From IMG/VR virus record IMGVR_UViG_3300042860_003194, positions 1 through 32,161 of that record: a DNA stretch of 32,161 nucleotides. The stretch is one strand, 5' to 3'. The notes under the pieces were generated by a model, which worked only from the letters and a program-made list of their open reading frames with translations, was not told the origin of the DNA and did no database searches. Shown piece by piece: positions 20,405 through 28,617 of this stretch. Source of the stretch: a virus. Positions within the stretch are counted from its first letter, which is position 1; every line of letters begins with the position of its first letter. Both the position numbers and the translations under genes were made by a program.

Positions 20405-20817
20405 TACTGCTCACCACCCTTCGAGACGCGTTTTACACTGAGACCCTGACCGAGCAAGTCTCCAAGAGTAGTGCGCCGCTTGCCTGTGTTTTCAGCGTTG
20501 TCCCACGGTCTCGGTATCTTGACTGGATTGGGTTTGCGTGCTGTTGGCTTGCTGTGTGACTGCACGTAGGCACGAAGTAGCGCATCGAGCATTTCGATGG
20601 TGGCAGCTTGTAGCTCATTGTCGATAGTCCAAGAGGTCTTGTTTGACCGCCACAGAGCAGCTTCAGGAGGTAGCCAGCGAATGAGACCCGCGATCCTTCG
20701 AACACCGATACCTGGCTGACCCCATAGGTCATCGGCCAAGTTTCGATTGTAGTATCTCACCCAGTCCGCCTCGATCGCCTCGTAGTTCTCCCTCACGAGA
20801 CGTTCGAGGTCAGTTAG
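20404..20817 (-). CDS. Tail assembly chaperone, second frame (made by -1 frameshift)
   Basis: This frame has no convincing independent start. A GTG at 20796 exists, but the frame is open back through the end of the first chaperone gene, to the slippery site at 20817-20823. After slippage it reads LTDLERLVRENYEAIEADWV, continuing to RIAGLIRWLPPEAALW and ending KRVSKGGEQ. The frameshifted product would be about 232 aa (95 + 137). By analogy with lambda G/GT, the fusion and the short form are both needed in a fixed ratio to load the tape measure. The tail end contains SKPTARKPNPVK, encoded by a weak copy of the 17-bp repeat. Confidence 0.85.
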   Translation of the reverse strand, partial: LTDLERLVRENYEAIEADWVRYYNRNLADDLWGQPGIGVRRIAGLIRWLPPEAALWRSNKTSWTIDNELQAATIEMLDALLRAYVQSHSKPTARKPNPVKIPRPWDNAENTGKRRTTLGDLLGQGLSVKRVSKGGEQ

Positions 20818-21101
20818 TTTCCCGGTTCGACCGCGTAAAGCTGGCTGATGCTCTCAATCAGGACAGTCATGTCAGATACAGAAACATTACCGGCTTGGAA
20901 GTCTGACCACTGCTCACCCAGCAGAGTCTTGACGGCAGTAATGATCTGCACGCTGTCTTGAGAGGTTGCGGCTTCGACGATACTCCACGGCAGCTCCACC
21001 GGAAGGGTGTAGTCTTTGCCGTTGAATCGGACGATAGGTGCATCGAGCTTAGCTTCAGCTCTTGCGGCCCTTGCCGCATCGAGGTCTATGATGCGGCTCA
21101 T
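20814..21101 (-). CDS. Tail assembly chaperone, first frame
   Basis: 95 aa: MSRIIDLDAARAARAEAKLD, an Ala/Arg-rich helix, then VRFNGKDYTLPVELPWSIVE and a helical C-terminus. This is the usual form of actinophage G-type chaperones. Placed directly after the tail-tube gene and before the tape measure. It ends EPGN-stop with GGGAAAC overlapping the last codons, which allows the -1 extension. Confidence 0.85.
   Translation of the reverse strand: MSRIIDLDAARAARAEAKLDAPIVRFNGKDYTLPVELPWSIVEAATSQDSVQIITAVKTLLGEQWSDFQAGNVSVSDMTVLIESISQLYAVEPGN
20817..20823 (-). other. -1 ribosomal frameshift site GGGAAAC
   Basis: Canonical X-XXY-YYZ heptamer in the right frame (G GGA AAC), immediately before the stop TAA of the first chaperone. 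Slippage to GGG AAA moves translation into the second frame, which stays open to 20404. Confidence 0.88.
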
Positions 21102-21104
21102 CGA

Positions 21105-21668
21105 TTACGCTCCTGTATCGAAGCTGTCGTCGTCGGTGATTAGATACCACGCGTCAGTGGAATCAGAACCGAGGACCGACAGGGTGATCGGCAGGTCAGC
21201 AGCTGCGTTGCGAACGATTGTAGTCTCTACGTTCTCGACCACTACGGCACGACGGATGACCAAACGATAGTTTTTTGTGCCATCGTTCCACTGGATTACT
21301 ACTGCGTTCTCTGCGAGCGCATCGTCGTTCTCCGGCGGGAAGAAAAGATAATTTCCGCCTGACTCTTCAAAGCTTCCCCCACCCAGCGCAAGGCTGAAGG
21401 TGTCTGCGTTCCATTGACGGCAGGTAAAGCTCATGTCAGCTGAGCGGCCGGTGACCACTCGACGGATTGGAAGTAGTGACTGAAAGGCATTGACATCTTC
21501 CACGGTCACTCCGAACGAGGCTGAGATGCCGTCCTCCGAGATGTAGCCCAGGTCTTTGTATGCCGCGTTGAGTGCGTCTGTGGGTCCGTTTGGTTCTGCT
21601 GTTCCGACGGGTGCGATGTAGACCTTGCCGCCGGAGGCTACCACGACCTCTGATGCGTTGTTTGCCAT
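21105..21668 (-). CDS. Major tail (tube) protein
   Basis: 187 aa, mostly beta: VYIAPVGTAEPNGPTDALNA ... YISEDGISASFGVTVEDVNA ... YRLVIRRAVVVENVETTIVR. This N-terminal signature and the order (terminator, tube, chaperones) fit HK97/lambda-gpV-like tail tube subunits forming stacked hexamers. AGGAGA lies upstream of the ATG. There is no Ig-like C-terminal domain. Confidence 0.83.
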   Translation of the reverse strand: MANNASEVVVASGGKVYIAPVGTAEPNGPTDALNAAYKDLGYISEDGISASFGVTVEDVNAFQSLLPIRRVVTGRSADMSFTCRQWNADTFSLALGGGSFEESGGNYLFFPPENDDALAENAVVIQWNDGTKNYRLVIRRAVVVENVETTIVRNAAADLPITLSVLGSDSTDAWYLITDDDSFDTGA

Positions 21669-21675
21669 GATTCTC

Positions 21676-22086
21676 CTATGGGTTTGGGTGAGTGTAGGCT
21701 ACGAATCCTGCGAGGTATCTCGGTGTCTTCGTAGTCGGGTCCGGCGACCAAGATACACCAGTCTCCTGCGTGAATCCAGTCACCACACCCTGTGTTAGTA
21801 GTGCTCCGTCGAGCTCGGCCAGCAACACTGCTGAGGCTGTGCTGAGCAGATCGAAGGCTGTCTCCTTGTCGTCAGCCCATGCCTCGATGTTGATACGTGG
21901 TGCATAGAGCCAGCCTGACATTACAGCTGTGCCCCCGGAAAGGCTGACCCTGATCCTGGGCAACGTCGCTTCAGGTGGAAGCTCTGTAGAGGCACAATCA
22001 GCACCGGCAATAGTCTCAATCGCAGAGGAGGCATTGAGAGTGTCCACTACAGCCGATTCGATGTCAGGGTAGGTTCCGTAGCTCAT
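21676..22086 (-). CDS. Tail terminator-like protein
   Basis: 136 aa: MSYGTYPDIESAVVDTLN ... LPRIRVSLSGGTAVMSGWLY ... INIEAWADDKETAFDLLSTA. The alternating beta strand and helix, and the place between the neck protein and the tail tube, fit the gpU/Gp17-like terminator that stops tube polymerisation. The start overlaps the previous stop. Assignment is mainly by order. Confidence 0.7.
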   Translation of the reverse strand: MSYGTYPDIESAVVDTLNASSAIETIAGADCASTELPPEATLPRIRVSLSGGTAVMSGWLYAPRINIEAWADDKETAFDLLSTASAVLLAELDGALLTQGVVTGFTQETGVSWSPDPTTKTPRYLAGFVAYTHPNP

Positions 22087-22745
22087 TTTGAATTCCTCCG
22101 GATCGCGTAAATTTTCTTGAGCCCCTCGCTGACTACCTGGCGATGCTTCTCAAGGTCTGGCTGGTGCTCTTTTGCATAGAGTCGATCATAGGTGTTGCCG
22201 GTAGCCTTCGCGACCTTCTCCGCAGCACGGTTCAAGATAAAACGCGGTCCCTTCGACAGCGATCCATACTCGACGAAATGCGCTTTGTAATCTGTATTGA
22301 CCACCACGCCAAGAGTGCCGTCATACTCACTGCCATCGATGTCTCCCTTGACCTCATTTCGAGTCGTCTTACCGTTCCAAAAAGAGTAGCTACCGGGCCG
22401 GTCGATTAGCCTGTTGGTTCCTTCTTGTCCGCGACGGCGACGGTTTCTACGTGAGCTCGCTTCTTTGAATACCCTGCGAACGGCAGATGCTGGTGTGGCA
22501 AAACCTTCGAATGATTTGGAGTAGTAGCCTTCGTCATTTGCTTCTGTTGCAGCCATCCCAGCTGCTTCCCTCGCGACCTGGGTTGCGAGATCATCCATGT
22601 ATGCTCTGAGCTTCGTGCTGCGGCTCAAAGCTGCCCATACAGCATCAAAGTCAAATTGCACGGTCTCGAAAACCATTGGTTTGCCTGATGCAGATGAGAT
22701 GTTTCCTACAGCGTCCGGAATTGCCTTTGCTCTTTGACGCTTCAT
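22083..22745 (-). CDS. HK97 gp10-like neck / tail-completion protein
   Basis: 220 aa with the gp10 family end GVVVNTDYKAHFVEYGS ... PRFILNRAAEKV (about 148-177) and a basic middle (SSRRNRRRRGQEGTN). It joins head and tail at assembly. The ATG overlaps the stopper stop (ATGA). An internal ATG at MVFETVQ would be a shorter alternative. Long for the family owing to the N-terminal about 70 residues. Confidence 0.75.
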   Translation of the reverse strand: MKRQRAKAIPDAVGNISSASGKPMVFETVQFDFDAVWAALSRSTKLRAYMDDLATQVAREAAGMAATEANDEGYYSKSFEGFATPASAVRRVFKEASSRRNRRRRGQEGTNRLIDRPGSYSFWNGKTTRNEVKGDIDGSEYDGTLGVVVNTDYKAHFVEYGSLSKGPRFILNRAAEKVAKATGNTYDRLYAKEHQPDLEKHRQVVSEGLKKIYAIRRNSK

Positions 22746-23071
22746 ACAGTCACCTTCTTAGCTTCAATTTCGTAATGATGGCTCAGTGCTGCCGTTTGAC
22801 GTTCGACCGGCGGACCGACTACCTCCCATGTATCGCCACCTACTGAGATGCGATCTGTATGCTTGATGTCATAGTAGCGTGTGTAGATACGAGCTCTAAG
22901 CTGTGCAGAATTGGTGTCTTGGTCCAGCTCGGAGGGGCTGGATTCATCTACCCTTACTCGGACGTTGCTGGCATGGGTTTCGTAAGTCTTAGTGATGTTG
23001 CCGTAGCGATCCTTTGCGTCGTCGAGTCGCTGGATGGTAGCTGTTTCGTTGAGTAGAGAATCAAAGCTCAT
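22742..23071 (-). CDS. Head-closure (stopper) protein
   Basis: 109 aa, beta-rich: TATIQRLDDAKDRYGNITKT ... VRVRVDESSPSELDQDTNSA ... DRISVGGDTWEVVGPPVERQ. This matches the SPP1 gp16 / phage head-tail joining protein fold. It plugs the connector after packaging. Overlapping start and stop with both neighbours. Confidence 0.77.
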   Translation of the reverse strand: MSFDSLLNETATIQRLDDAKDRYGNITKTYETHASNVRVRVDESSPSELDQDTNSAQLRARIYTRYYDIKHTDRISVGGDTWEVVGPPVERQTAALSHHYEIEAKKVTV

Positions 23072-23601
23072 ACTGTCACCCGGAAAGAATCGAGACCGGC
23101 CTGCTCATTGGCCCGAAGCACCGGGGACGGGTCGGCATAAGTCACTGAGTAGCTGCCGATGGTCTCTTGCTTGATACCGGACGATCCATCTGTGATTCGG
23201 CCAGCAAGATCCAGCACCACACCAAGAACAGCATCCGGGACTGTGTCATACCCATGATTGTAGATAACCTCAATCGAGCCGGGTGTGCTCGGCCAAGTTG
23301 TGCCGTCAGTGCGCAAGATGTAGCCCTTCTTGCTCCACCTGTATTTTGTAGTCTCAAGCAGATCGCCGTCAATCTCCACCAAGTCTATCCCATTGACCGG
23401 AGCTGCCGGTAGCAACAGAATAGATGTGCCTGTGCCGTCGAGAATGACGGTGTCGTTCAGGATTTTGGTGATTGAATGACCGACGTAGCTCCGAACGATG
23501 TCCGAAGCTATGTCGATTGCCAGCTCTGCCGACGTTGGGTCGTCAAATTCACGACCCAGGTAGGCTTCAAGATCGGCGACGGTTGCGAGAGGATTACTCA
23601 C
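23068..23601 (-). CDS. Head-tail connector (adaptor) protein
   Basis: 177 aa from the GTG at 23601, which overlaps the previous stop (GTGAGTAA); a start at 23619 is possible. MSNPLATVADLEAYLGREFD, the helix DPTSAELAIDIASDIVRSYV, then a beta region with IEVIYNHGYDTVPDAVLGVV are the gp6/gp15-type adaptor pattern. It docks on the portal ring. Confidence 0.8.
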   Translation of the reverse strand: MSNPLATVADLEAYLGREFDDPTSAELAIDIASDIVRSYVGHSITKILNDTVILDGTGTSILLLPAAPVNGIDLVEIDGDLLETTKYRWSKKGYILRTDGTTWPSTPGSIEVIYNHGYDTVPDAVLGVVLDLAGRITDGSSGIKQETIGSYSVTYADPSPVLRANEQAGLDSFRVTV

Positions 23602-23803
23602 TGACCTCGTCCCCTGCATCTTCGGCTACTGGCACTACCGGCTCAGCCTTTACGGTCTTCTTTGATTCCGGCTTGACGGCCTTGTTCTTTGGTTCTGCAG
23701 CTGCAGCGGTCTTGACTACTGCGGTTTTTCCGAGACGAGCTGCCTCTTCCTCAGATACGCGGACGAATACTCCGGTTTCCATTTCGACTACAATCATTGC
23801 CAT
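23594..23803 (-). CDS. Small hypothetical protein after capsid (69 aa)
   Basis: MAMIVVEMETGVFVRVSEEEAARLG, then an Ala/Lys/Pro-rich tail (KTVKAEPVVPVAEDAGDEVS) that looks disordered. AGGAGA precedes the ATG. It is the first gene after the capsid hairpin. Such small proteins at this place in actinophages have no firm function; a head-linked role is possible. Confidence 0.7.
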   Translation of the reverse strand: MAMIVVEMETGVFVRVSEEEAARLGKTAVVKTAAAAEPKNKAVKPESKKTVKAEPVVPVAEDAGDEVSE

Positions 23804-23834
23804 GTGCTTCTCCTCTGTTTCGTCTCTTATGAGA

Positions 23835-23876
23835 ACGGCCCGTCAGTGACAGCGAGTGCTGCCGCTGACGGGCCGT
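23835..23876. terminator. Hairpin after the major capsid gene
   Basis: A 12-bp perfect stem ACGGCCCGTCAG (23835-23846) / CTGACGGGCCGT (23865-23876), with a smaller CAGC/GCTG stem in the loop. It lies 17 nt after the capsid stop in transcription order. Only a weak T-run follows on the minus strand (GTTCTCAT). It probably acts as a partial terminator or mRNA 3' stabiliser to raise capsid yield. Confidence 0.7.
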
Positions 23877-23892
23877 CCCTACGTCCGCTCTA

Positions 23893-25086
23893 CTACGCTG
23901 TCAGATCGACTGTGCAGAAGGCTTCAGGGTGTAGCACGCCCATTGCTGCGCGTGCGTTCGCGACGAGAGCCACGAGACCCTTGATCGCGTAGTCGCTGTG
24001 CTGTGGATACATTGAGATTGTCAGCGGTGACCGTTCCCAAATTACTGTCTTACGGAAGTCACCAACGATGGCGTTTCCGACTGGAACAGCTTGTGATACC
24101 ACGCGTGGCAGACCCCAAATGGTAGGTGTTGAGGCTGTTGCCGGTCCACCGAACAGATAGGTATCGTTGCCATCGAGCAGCAGGTCAATCTTCTCGTTAT
24201 CTTCAGGGTGCACCAGCACTGCAGATGCGCGGCTGTTGCCGACTGTCTGCACCTTGCGGATTGCCTTGCGGATCGAGGTGACAATGTCTGTATCGAAGGC
24301 TTGTGCTTGCACGTAGCCTGTGTTGAAGATACCGGTCCAGTTTTCGCCAAGACCGTTTCCGTTGATCAGCTGGTCCTCAATCTCTTCCTGAATGCCGTAG
24401 CTTAGGAAGTTGTTTGCGAGGGTTTCAAGCTGAGCAGCGTCTGCGAGTGCGCGGACTGAAGCTGGAATGAAGTGACGGATGTCGCGGACTGCTGCGGTAT
24501 CCTTCACGAAGGTGATTGTTGATTCAGCAGCAGGATCGCCTTCAGCGGTTGGGGCAGCTGAGTTTACAGACTGTCCGCCGGTGATGCGTTGTGCACGTGC
24601 GAATTCGACCAAGTCAGATGTGGTTGAGCCAAGTGTGACGAGGTTGATTGCTGTGATGTCGCGACCAAATGCCTGTGCGACCGGGCGATACATGTCATTC
24701 TGCACCATTGCGCCAGCTGAGGTATCTGAGCCACCAAGAAGAGTAGCCTTGAGACCACCAACAGCGACTGTTGGGGAATTAGATAGGCTCTTTACATCAG
24801 GTGTTCCGTTGCGGTTGGCTGCGTCGAGCCATCCCTTGAATGCTGCGTCGCCAAGAAGCTTTGCACCAGGTGTGCGAGCTGTGGTTGTTGCAGTGGTTTC
24901 AGGCTTTACATCAGCAAGCTCTGCGCCGAGCGCATCTACTGCCTTGCGAAGCTCTGAGTCGGCCTTTACTGCCTTTGCACCGGCGATTGCGGACTCTACT
25001 GTCTCGCGCTCTTCAGTGGTCAGGGAGCGGCCTTCAGCAGCGGCGGCTTCAGCAGCGGCCTTTGCTTGAGCGATCAAGTCTTTCAT
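23893..25086 (-). CDS. Major capsid protein (HK97 fold)
   Basis: 397 aa. An N-terminal delta-like scaffolding segment of helices (about 1-75: LIAQAKAAAEAAAAEGRSLT ... LRKAVDALGAELADVKP) is followed by the HK97 core (TSDLVEFARAQRITGG ... FIPASVRALADAAQLETLAN ... SAVLVHPEDNEKIDLLLDGN ... IWGLPRVVSQAVPVG ... VIWERSPLTISMYPQHSDYA). The delta part is expected to be removed by the adjacent protease. AAGGAG precedes the start. Confidence 0.94.
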   Translation of the reverse strand: MKDLIAQAKAAAEAAAAEGRSLTTEERETVESAIAGAKAVKADSELRKAVDALGAELADVKPETTATTTARTPGAKLLGDAAFKGWLDAANRNGTPDVKSLSNSPTVAVGGLKATLLGGSDTSAGAMVQNDMYRPVAQAFGRDITAINLVTLGSTTSDLVEFARAQRITGGQSVNSAAPTAEGDPAAESTITFVKDTAAVRDIRHFIPASVRALADAAQLETLANNFLSYGIQEEIEDQLINGNGLGENWTGIFNTGYVQAQAFDTDIVTSIRKAIRKVQTVGNSRASAVLVHPEDNEKIDLLLDGNDTYLFGGPATASTPTIWGLPRVVSQAVPVGNAIVGDFRKTVIWERSPLTISMYPQHSDYAIKGLVALVANARAAMGVLHPEAFCTVDLTA

Positions 25087-25089
25087 GTT

Positions 25090-26637
25090 CTACTCCTTGT
25101 TGGATTGGGTTGGGTTGAGGTCTGTCAGTGCATCAAGCTCATAGAGCTCAATCAGTGACGCTGCGACTCCCGGCTCCATCCCCAGTTCCTCGGCCTTGAC
25201 CTGCGATGCAGGTTCCTCGGCCTTGACCGGCTCGGTCGGTGATTCGAGAGAACCGAGAACATTGTCCAAGAGTGCTTTCGCCTCACGGAGAGAGTTCTCG
25301 TTCTTCGCAGATAGGGTGCGGCCAGCCTTACGGTTGGCAACAGTGGCACGGCCACTCTTGGCTTTCTCCTCACTCGCTACGAGCTCGGAGAATCTGAAAC
25401 CGACGAATAGTTGGGTTGCCGAATAGACATCCGCTTCCTGTTCGTAGATACGGACGAGAGCGAGGGGATCATCTTCGCTTGCTTCGAGGCTTAGAGGATC
25501 GCCATCGACACCGAAGAAGCCTTCGGTCATGATGTATTCGACTCGGCCATAACCGTCTTGGCCCCACATAACGTAGGAGCCTTCAGACAGTTCGCCAGGT
25601 TCGGCTTTGCGGCTTACCTGAGCTGCTTTTGCTGCAATGAGCTGGGTAGCTGGATTGGCACCCTTGAGGGTGACTGAGGCTTCCAAGATGTGAAGTTCAC
25701 GAAGCTCATTGACTCCGTCGTCGCCCTTTGCCTCGTCGATCACGTCATAGGCAAATGAGAATTCAGTGACTACTCGTTCGTTCAGAAGCGTGCGAACCAT
25801 CTGTGCTCGCGGCGTGTCGAAGAATGCTGCCTTGATTAGCAGGCCGTCATCGGTCTCTTCAGCTTCGAGTGTTTTTCCGATAAATGATTCAGCTGTAGAA
25901 AAATCGTGGTTCCACACCACCGGCAGTGTCTTACCGGCAGCAGCATAACCTTGTAGGGATTTAGCGAATGCGCCAGGCATGACTCTATCGCCGACGAGAT
26001 CGGTGTTTCCGAATACAGATACGAGAGCAGTGAATGACCCATGAGGTGCCTCAGAGTCTGATACTGCCTTTACCTCGATCTCAGCTGGAAAGCTTTTGAT
26101 GTTCATGCTATGGGACTCCTTTCCCGTTGTTGATTGAGTGCGTGCGGATTCCTCATCGGCAAGTTCCGAGAGAATGCGTTCTGCCCAAGCACGTCCGGGG
26201 TCTCCTCCCCATAGTGCCCAAGCTATTCGACCGGCAGATGGATAGCCTTCCTCGTCCGGTGACCATCCTTGACCTTGCTTATCTACCTCGTGTCGAGCGA
26301 AGTAGCTTACCATGCGACCGATTGTTTCTTCGGAGAGGTTTCGACCGTTGGCAATGTCTCGTGCGCGAGCTACCCCTACCTCGGTCCCGCCACGTCCGTA
26401 TTCCTGTCTCCAGCGCAGCCCTCGCTCAGCTTCCTCACGAGCTCCTTGCGGGGGTGAGTATTGCTTGCGACCGGCACTACGTTCCCCACCTACCGGAATG
26501 TCCTCGGCCAATGAGATTGCTACCATCTGATCTACAGCTTCCTGTCTCGTGCGATGACAGCCGACTACCTCGCCATCCTCTTTCTCAACGGCCCAGCCTG
26601 AGCAGTCAGGGTTTTCGTTTGTCACGAAGTATGGCAT
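25090..26637 (-). CDS. Prohead protease with N-terminal extension
   Basis: 515 aa. The HK97-type (U35) protease domain is at about 178-330: HGSFTALVSVFGNTDLVGDR, PVVWNHD, LLNERVVTEFSFAYDV, LRELHILEASVTLKG. His in WNHD and Ser in EFSFAY are the likely catalytic residues. Residues about 1-175 form a separate domain (RWRQEYGRGGTEVGVARARD, GYPSAGRIAWALWGGDPGRA). A C-terminal barrel-like part (SYVMWGQDGYGRVEYIMTEG) and a helical scaffold-like tail follow. An in-frame internal ATG (26106) with AAGGAG 9 nt upstream could give a short 338-aa form. It processes the capsid shell during assembly. Confidence 0.87.
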   Translation of the reverse strand: MPYFVTNENPDCSGWAVEKEDGEVVGCHRTRQEAVDQMVAISLAEDIPVGGERSAGRKQYSPPQGAREEAERGLRWRQEYGRGGTEVGVARARDIANGRNLSEETIGRMVSYFARHEVDKQGQGWSPDEEGYPSAGRIAWALWGGDPGRAWAERILSELADEESARTQSTTGKESHSMNIKSFPAEIEVKAVSDSEAPHGSFTALVSVFGNTDLVGDRVMPGAFAKSLQGYAAAGKTLPVVWNHDFSTAESFIGKTLEAEETDDGLLIKAAFFDTPRAQMVRTLLNERVVTEFSFAYDVIDEAKGDDGVNELRELHILEASVTLKGANPATQLIAAKAAQVSRKAEPGELSEGSYVMWGQDGYGRVEYIMTEGFFGVDGDPLSLEASEDDPLALVRIYEQEADVYSATQLFVGFRFSELVASEEKAKSGRATVANRKAGRTLSAKNENSLREAKALLDNVLGSLESPTEPVKAEEPASQVKAEELGMEPGVAASLIELYELDALTDLNPTQSNKE

Positions 26638-26640
26638 GGG

Positions 26641-28608
26641 TTATCCTACGAAGTCTACCATGCATTGGCAGTTAGCTCGCTCGTCGTCATCCAGGTCAGG
26701 ATCGCCCGGCCAACGAGCTCCATTGCTGAAGGTGTCGCTGATTGCGACTGTCTCGCCATTCAGAGCTGCGTGCGACCCGCGAGGGTTGCCGCTGGTCACA
26801 ATCCATGTCTTAGTTCCACGGTTGTTGGCTTGTGCTGACTCGATTCGTCCAAAGTTCGCCATCGCAGTGGCCAGTGTAAATGAAGAGCCGACCGTGTCAG
26901 CGTCTCCCATCTCTTCAAACATCTCACGAGCTATGTCTACCGGCGAATCCTCGTCTCCAAGATCGGCGAACCGACGAGACAGCCGGTCTTGAGTGGCCTT
27001 GTTGATACGCTTTGCCGCGCCATCAGCTACAGCTGCGAGATAGTTTCGAGCATTATCTACATCCCACTCACCTACTATTTTTGCTGAGCGACTGGTGACT
27101 CTTGTTAGCGCAGGTAGAAGGTCAGCAGCCAGCTCCTTATCGAACCTGGCGCGGTCGTAAACGCGACGTGCGTCAGCTTTGACCTCTGCGGATTTGGCAG
27201 CTCCAAGTCTTGAAGCAACAGATCGACTCTGCCTCTCGAGATTGTCCTTGAGCACCTGAGCAATTGAGTCCGCTCCCGATTGACGAATCTCCAAGAAAGT
27301 CTGTCTGCTGATTGCTTGCTTCTCGCCATCAGGTAGTGATGCTGCTTTAGCCTCTACGTTATCAGCAGAAAGTGTTCCGAGGGTTCGCTCATCGCTTACG
27401 GTATCTTGTGGTGATGCGAGACCGCCTACGAGCACATTGAGCGGAGTCACGAGATCGTCTCCGCCGTCGATTGCCGGTAGGTTGAGACGAGCACGTGCCT
27501 CATTCCTTGTGAGGTAAGGTGCTCCTACGGAAGCTTGCAGAACACCGGCTTGCTCCTCGAATGACCCGCGCAGCTTTTCTTGCAGCTGGAATTCGAGATA
27601 GGCATTTGGCTCGTTGAATTCGGGTAGAAGCTGAGCTTCAAGTTCCTCGCTTATGATTGTTAGCCAGGGAGCTAAGCAGTCAGTGTAGAGCTGGCGATGT
27701 TGTTCAGTCAGGCTTGAGTAGTTCGCATTTCCGAGACCCAGCAGACCGGCAGGCACTCCGTAGGCAGCAGCAACGATTTCCCGAGCAAGTTGATTACTCT
27801 CAAGATACTGCGCGTCTCTCGGTGAGAATGTCTGTAGTGGCTTGGCAATCATGCCCTCTTCGAGGACTGCAGTCTTACCTGAATTCTTTGCGCCGGTAAA
27901 GCTGGCATCCCAGTCCGCACGGAATCTCGCACGAGCTGTGTCACTCCATTGAGGGGCACCGATCGGACGTTCAATGACCAGTGAAGCTCTCGCACCCTGT
28001 CTCCACAGACCTTCACGATGTTCGGCAGCAGCTTGCTGCTCAGCAAGTAGCTGACGTAAAGTTTCAAGCGGCGACAGACCCTTTCGCAGGTCTTTTGGAT
28101 TGTAGCCATGAATGTGAATAACCTGATCCCGAGTGTAGTCGATTGTCCCGTTGGTTCCCTTGATGCGGTATCCTTCCGGACGTAGCCAATTGTCTCCAAG
28201 AGCTTGCACCATGTTTGGTGGCACTCTGACGAGAGCAATGCGATCTCCGCTCCGAACCTTGACTCGGATAGCTTCGTCATAGATGCAGAGGTCTTTTACG
28301 AGACCTTCCATCCAGCGCGAACGAGTAGTGTAGATGTCGGGTTGTTCAAGAGTTTGTGTCAGCGATGTGCCGGTAATGCGCGAACGGCTATTGTCGCCAT
28401 CTCGTCGATAGGCATGCAGAGGAATCTGCGAAATGTTCCGTGCCAAGAAATCGACCACAGAGCGGACCTCGTGCTGCGCCTTGTAGAGGTCAGCGTAGTC
28501 AATACCACGACCATCGAAAAGACTAATCTGCCCGCTGAGATCGGGTCGGTTCAGGAGATTGTTCGCCTGGACACTGACGAGACCGTCTGCGTTCTCGACG
28601 ATTGCCAT
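26641..28608 (-). CDS. Portal protein fused to a MuF-like head morphogenesis domain
   Basis: 655 aa. Residues 1 to about 395 are an HK97-family portal (YKAQHEVRSVVDFLARNISQ, RDQVIHIHGYNPKDLRKGLS, YGVPAGLLGLGNANYSSLTE). After a linker the chain continues with long helices and ends KTWIVTSGNPRGSHAALNGE ... ARWPGDPDLDDDERANCQCM, the terminal signature of MuF/SPP1 gp7-like minor head proteins. Usually these are two adjacent genes. The portal ring passes DNA; MuF-type proteins enter the head with it. There is no internal ribosome-binding site at the junction. AGGAG precedes the start. Confidence 0.88.
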   Translation of the reverse strand: MAIVENADGLVSVQANNLLNRPDLSGQISLFDGRGIDYADLYKAQHEVRSVVDFLARNISQIPLHAYRRDGDNSRSRITGTSLTQTLEQPDIYTTRSRWMEGLVKDLCIYDEAIRVKVRSGDRIALVRVPPNMVQALGDNWLRPEGYRIKGTNGTIDYTRDQVIHIHGYNPKDLRKGLSPLETLRQLLAEQQAAAEHREGLWRQGARASLVIERPIGAPQWSDTARARFRADWDASFTGAKNSGKTAVLEEGMIAKPLQTFSPRDAQYLESNQLAREIVAAAYGVPAGLLGLGNANYSSLTEQHRQLYTDCLAPWLTIISEELEAQLLPEFNEPNAYLEFQLQEKLRGSFEEQAGVLQASVGAPYLTRNEARARLNLPAIDGGDDLVTPLNVLVGGLASPQDTVSDERTLGTLSADNVEAKAASLPDGEKQAISRQTFLEIRQSGADSIAQVLKDNLERQSRSVASRLGAAKSAEVKADARRVYDRARFDKELAADLLPALTRVTSRSAKIVGEWDVDNARNYLAAVADGAAKRINKATQDRLSRRFADLGDEDSPVDIAREMFEEMGDADTVGSSFTLATAMANFGRIESAQANNRGTKTWIVTSGNPRGSHAALNGETVAISDTFSNGARWPGDPDLDDDERANCQCMVDFVG

Positions 28609-28617
28609 GTCTTACTC

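Noticed and set aside
24479-25069. Plus-strand frame of 196 codons
   Set aside because: Antisense to the capsid gene with Ser/Ala/Val-rich composition; a shadow frame.
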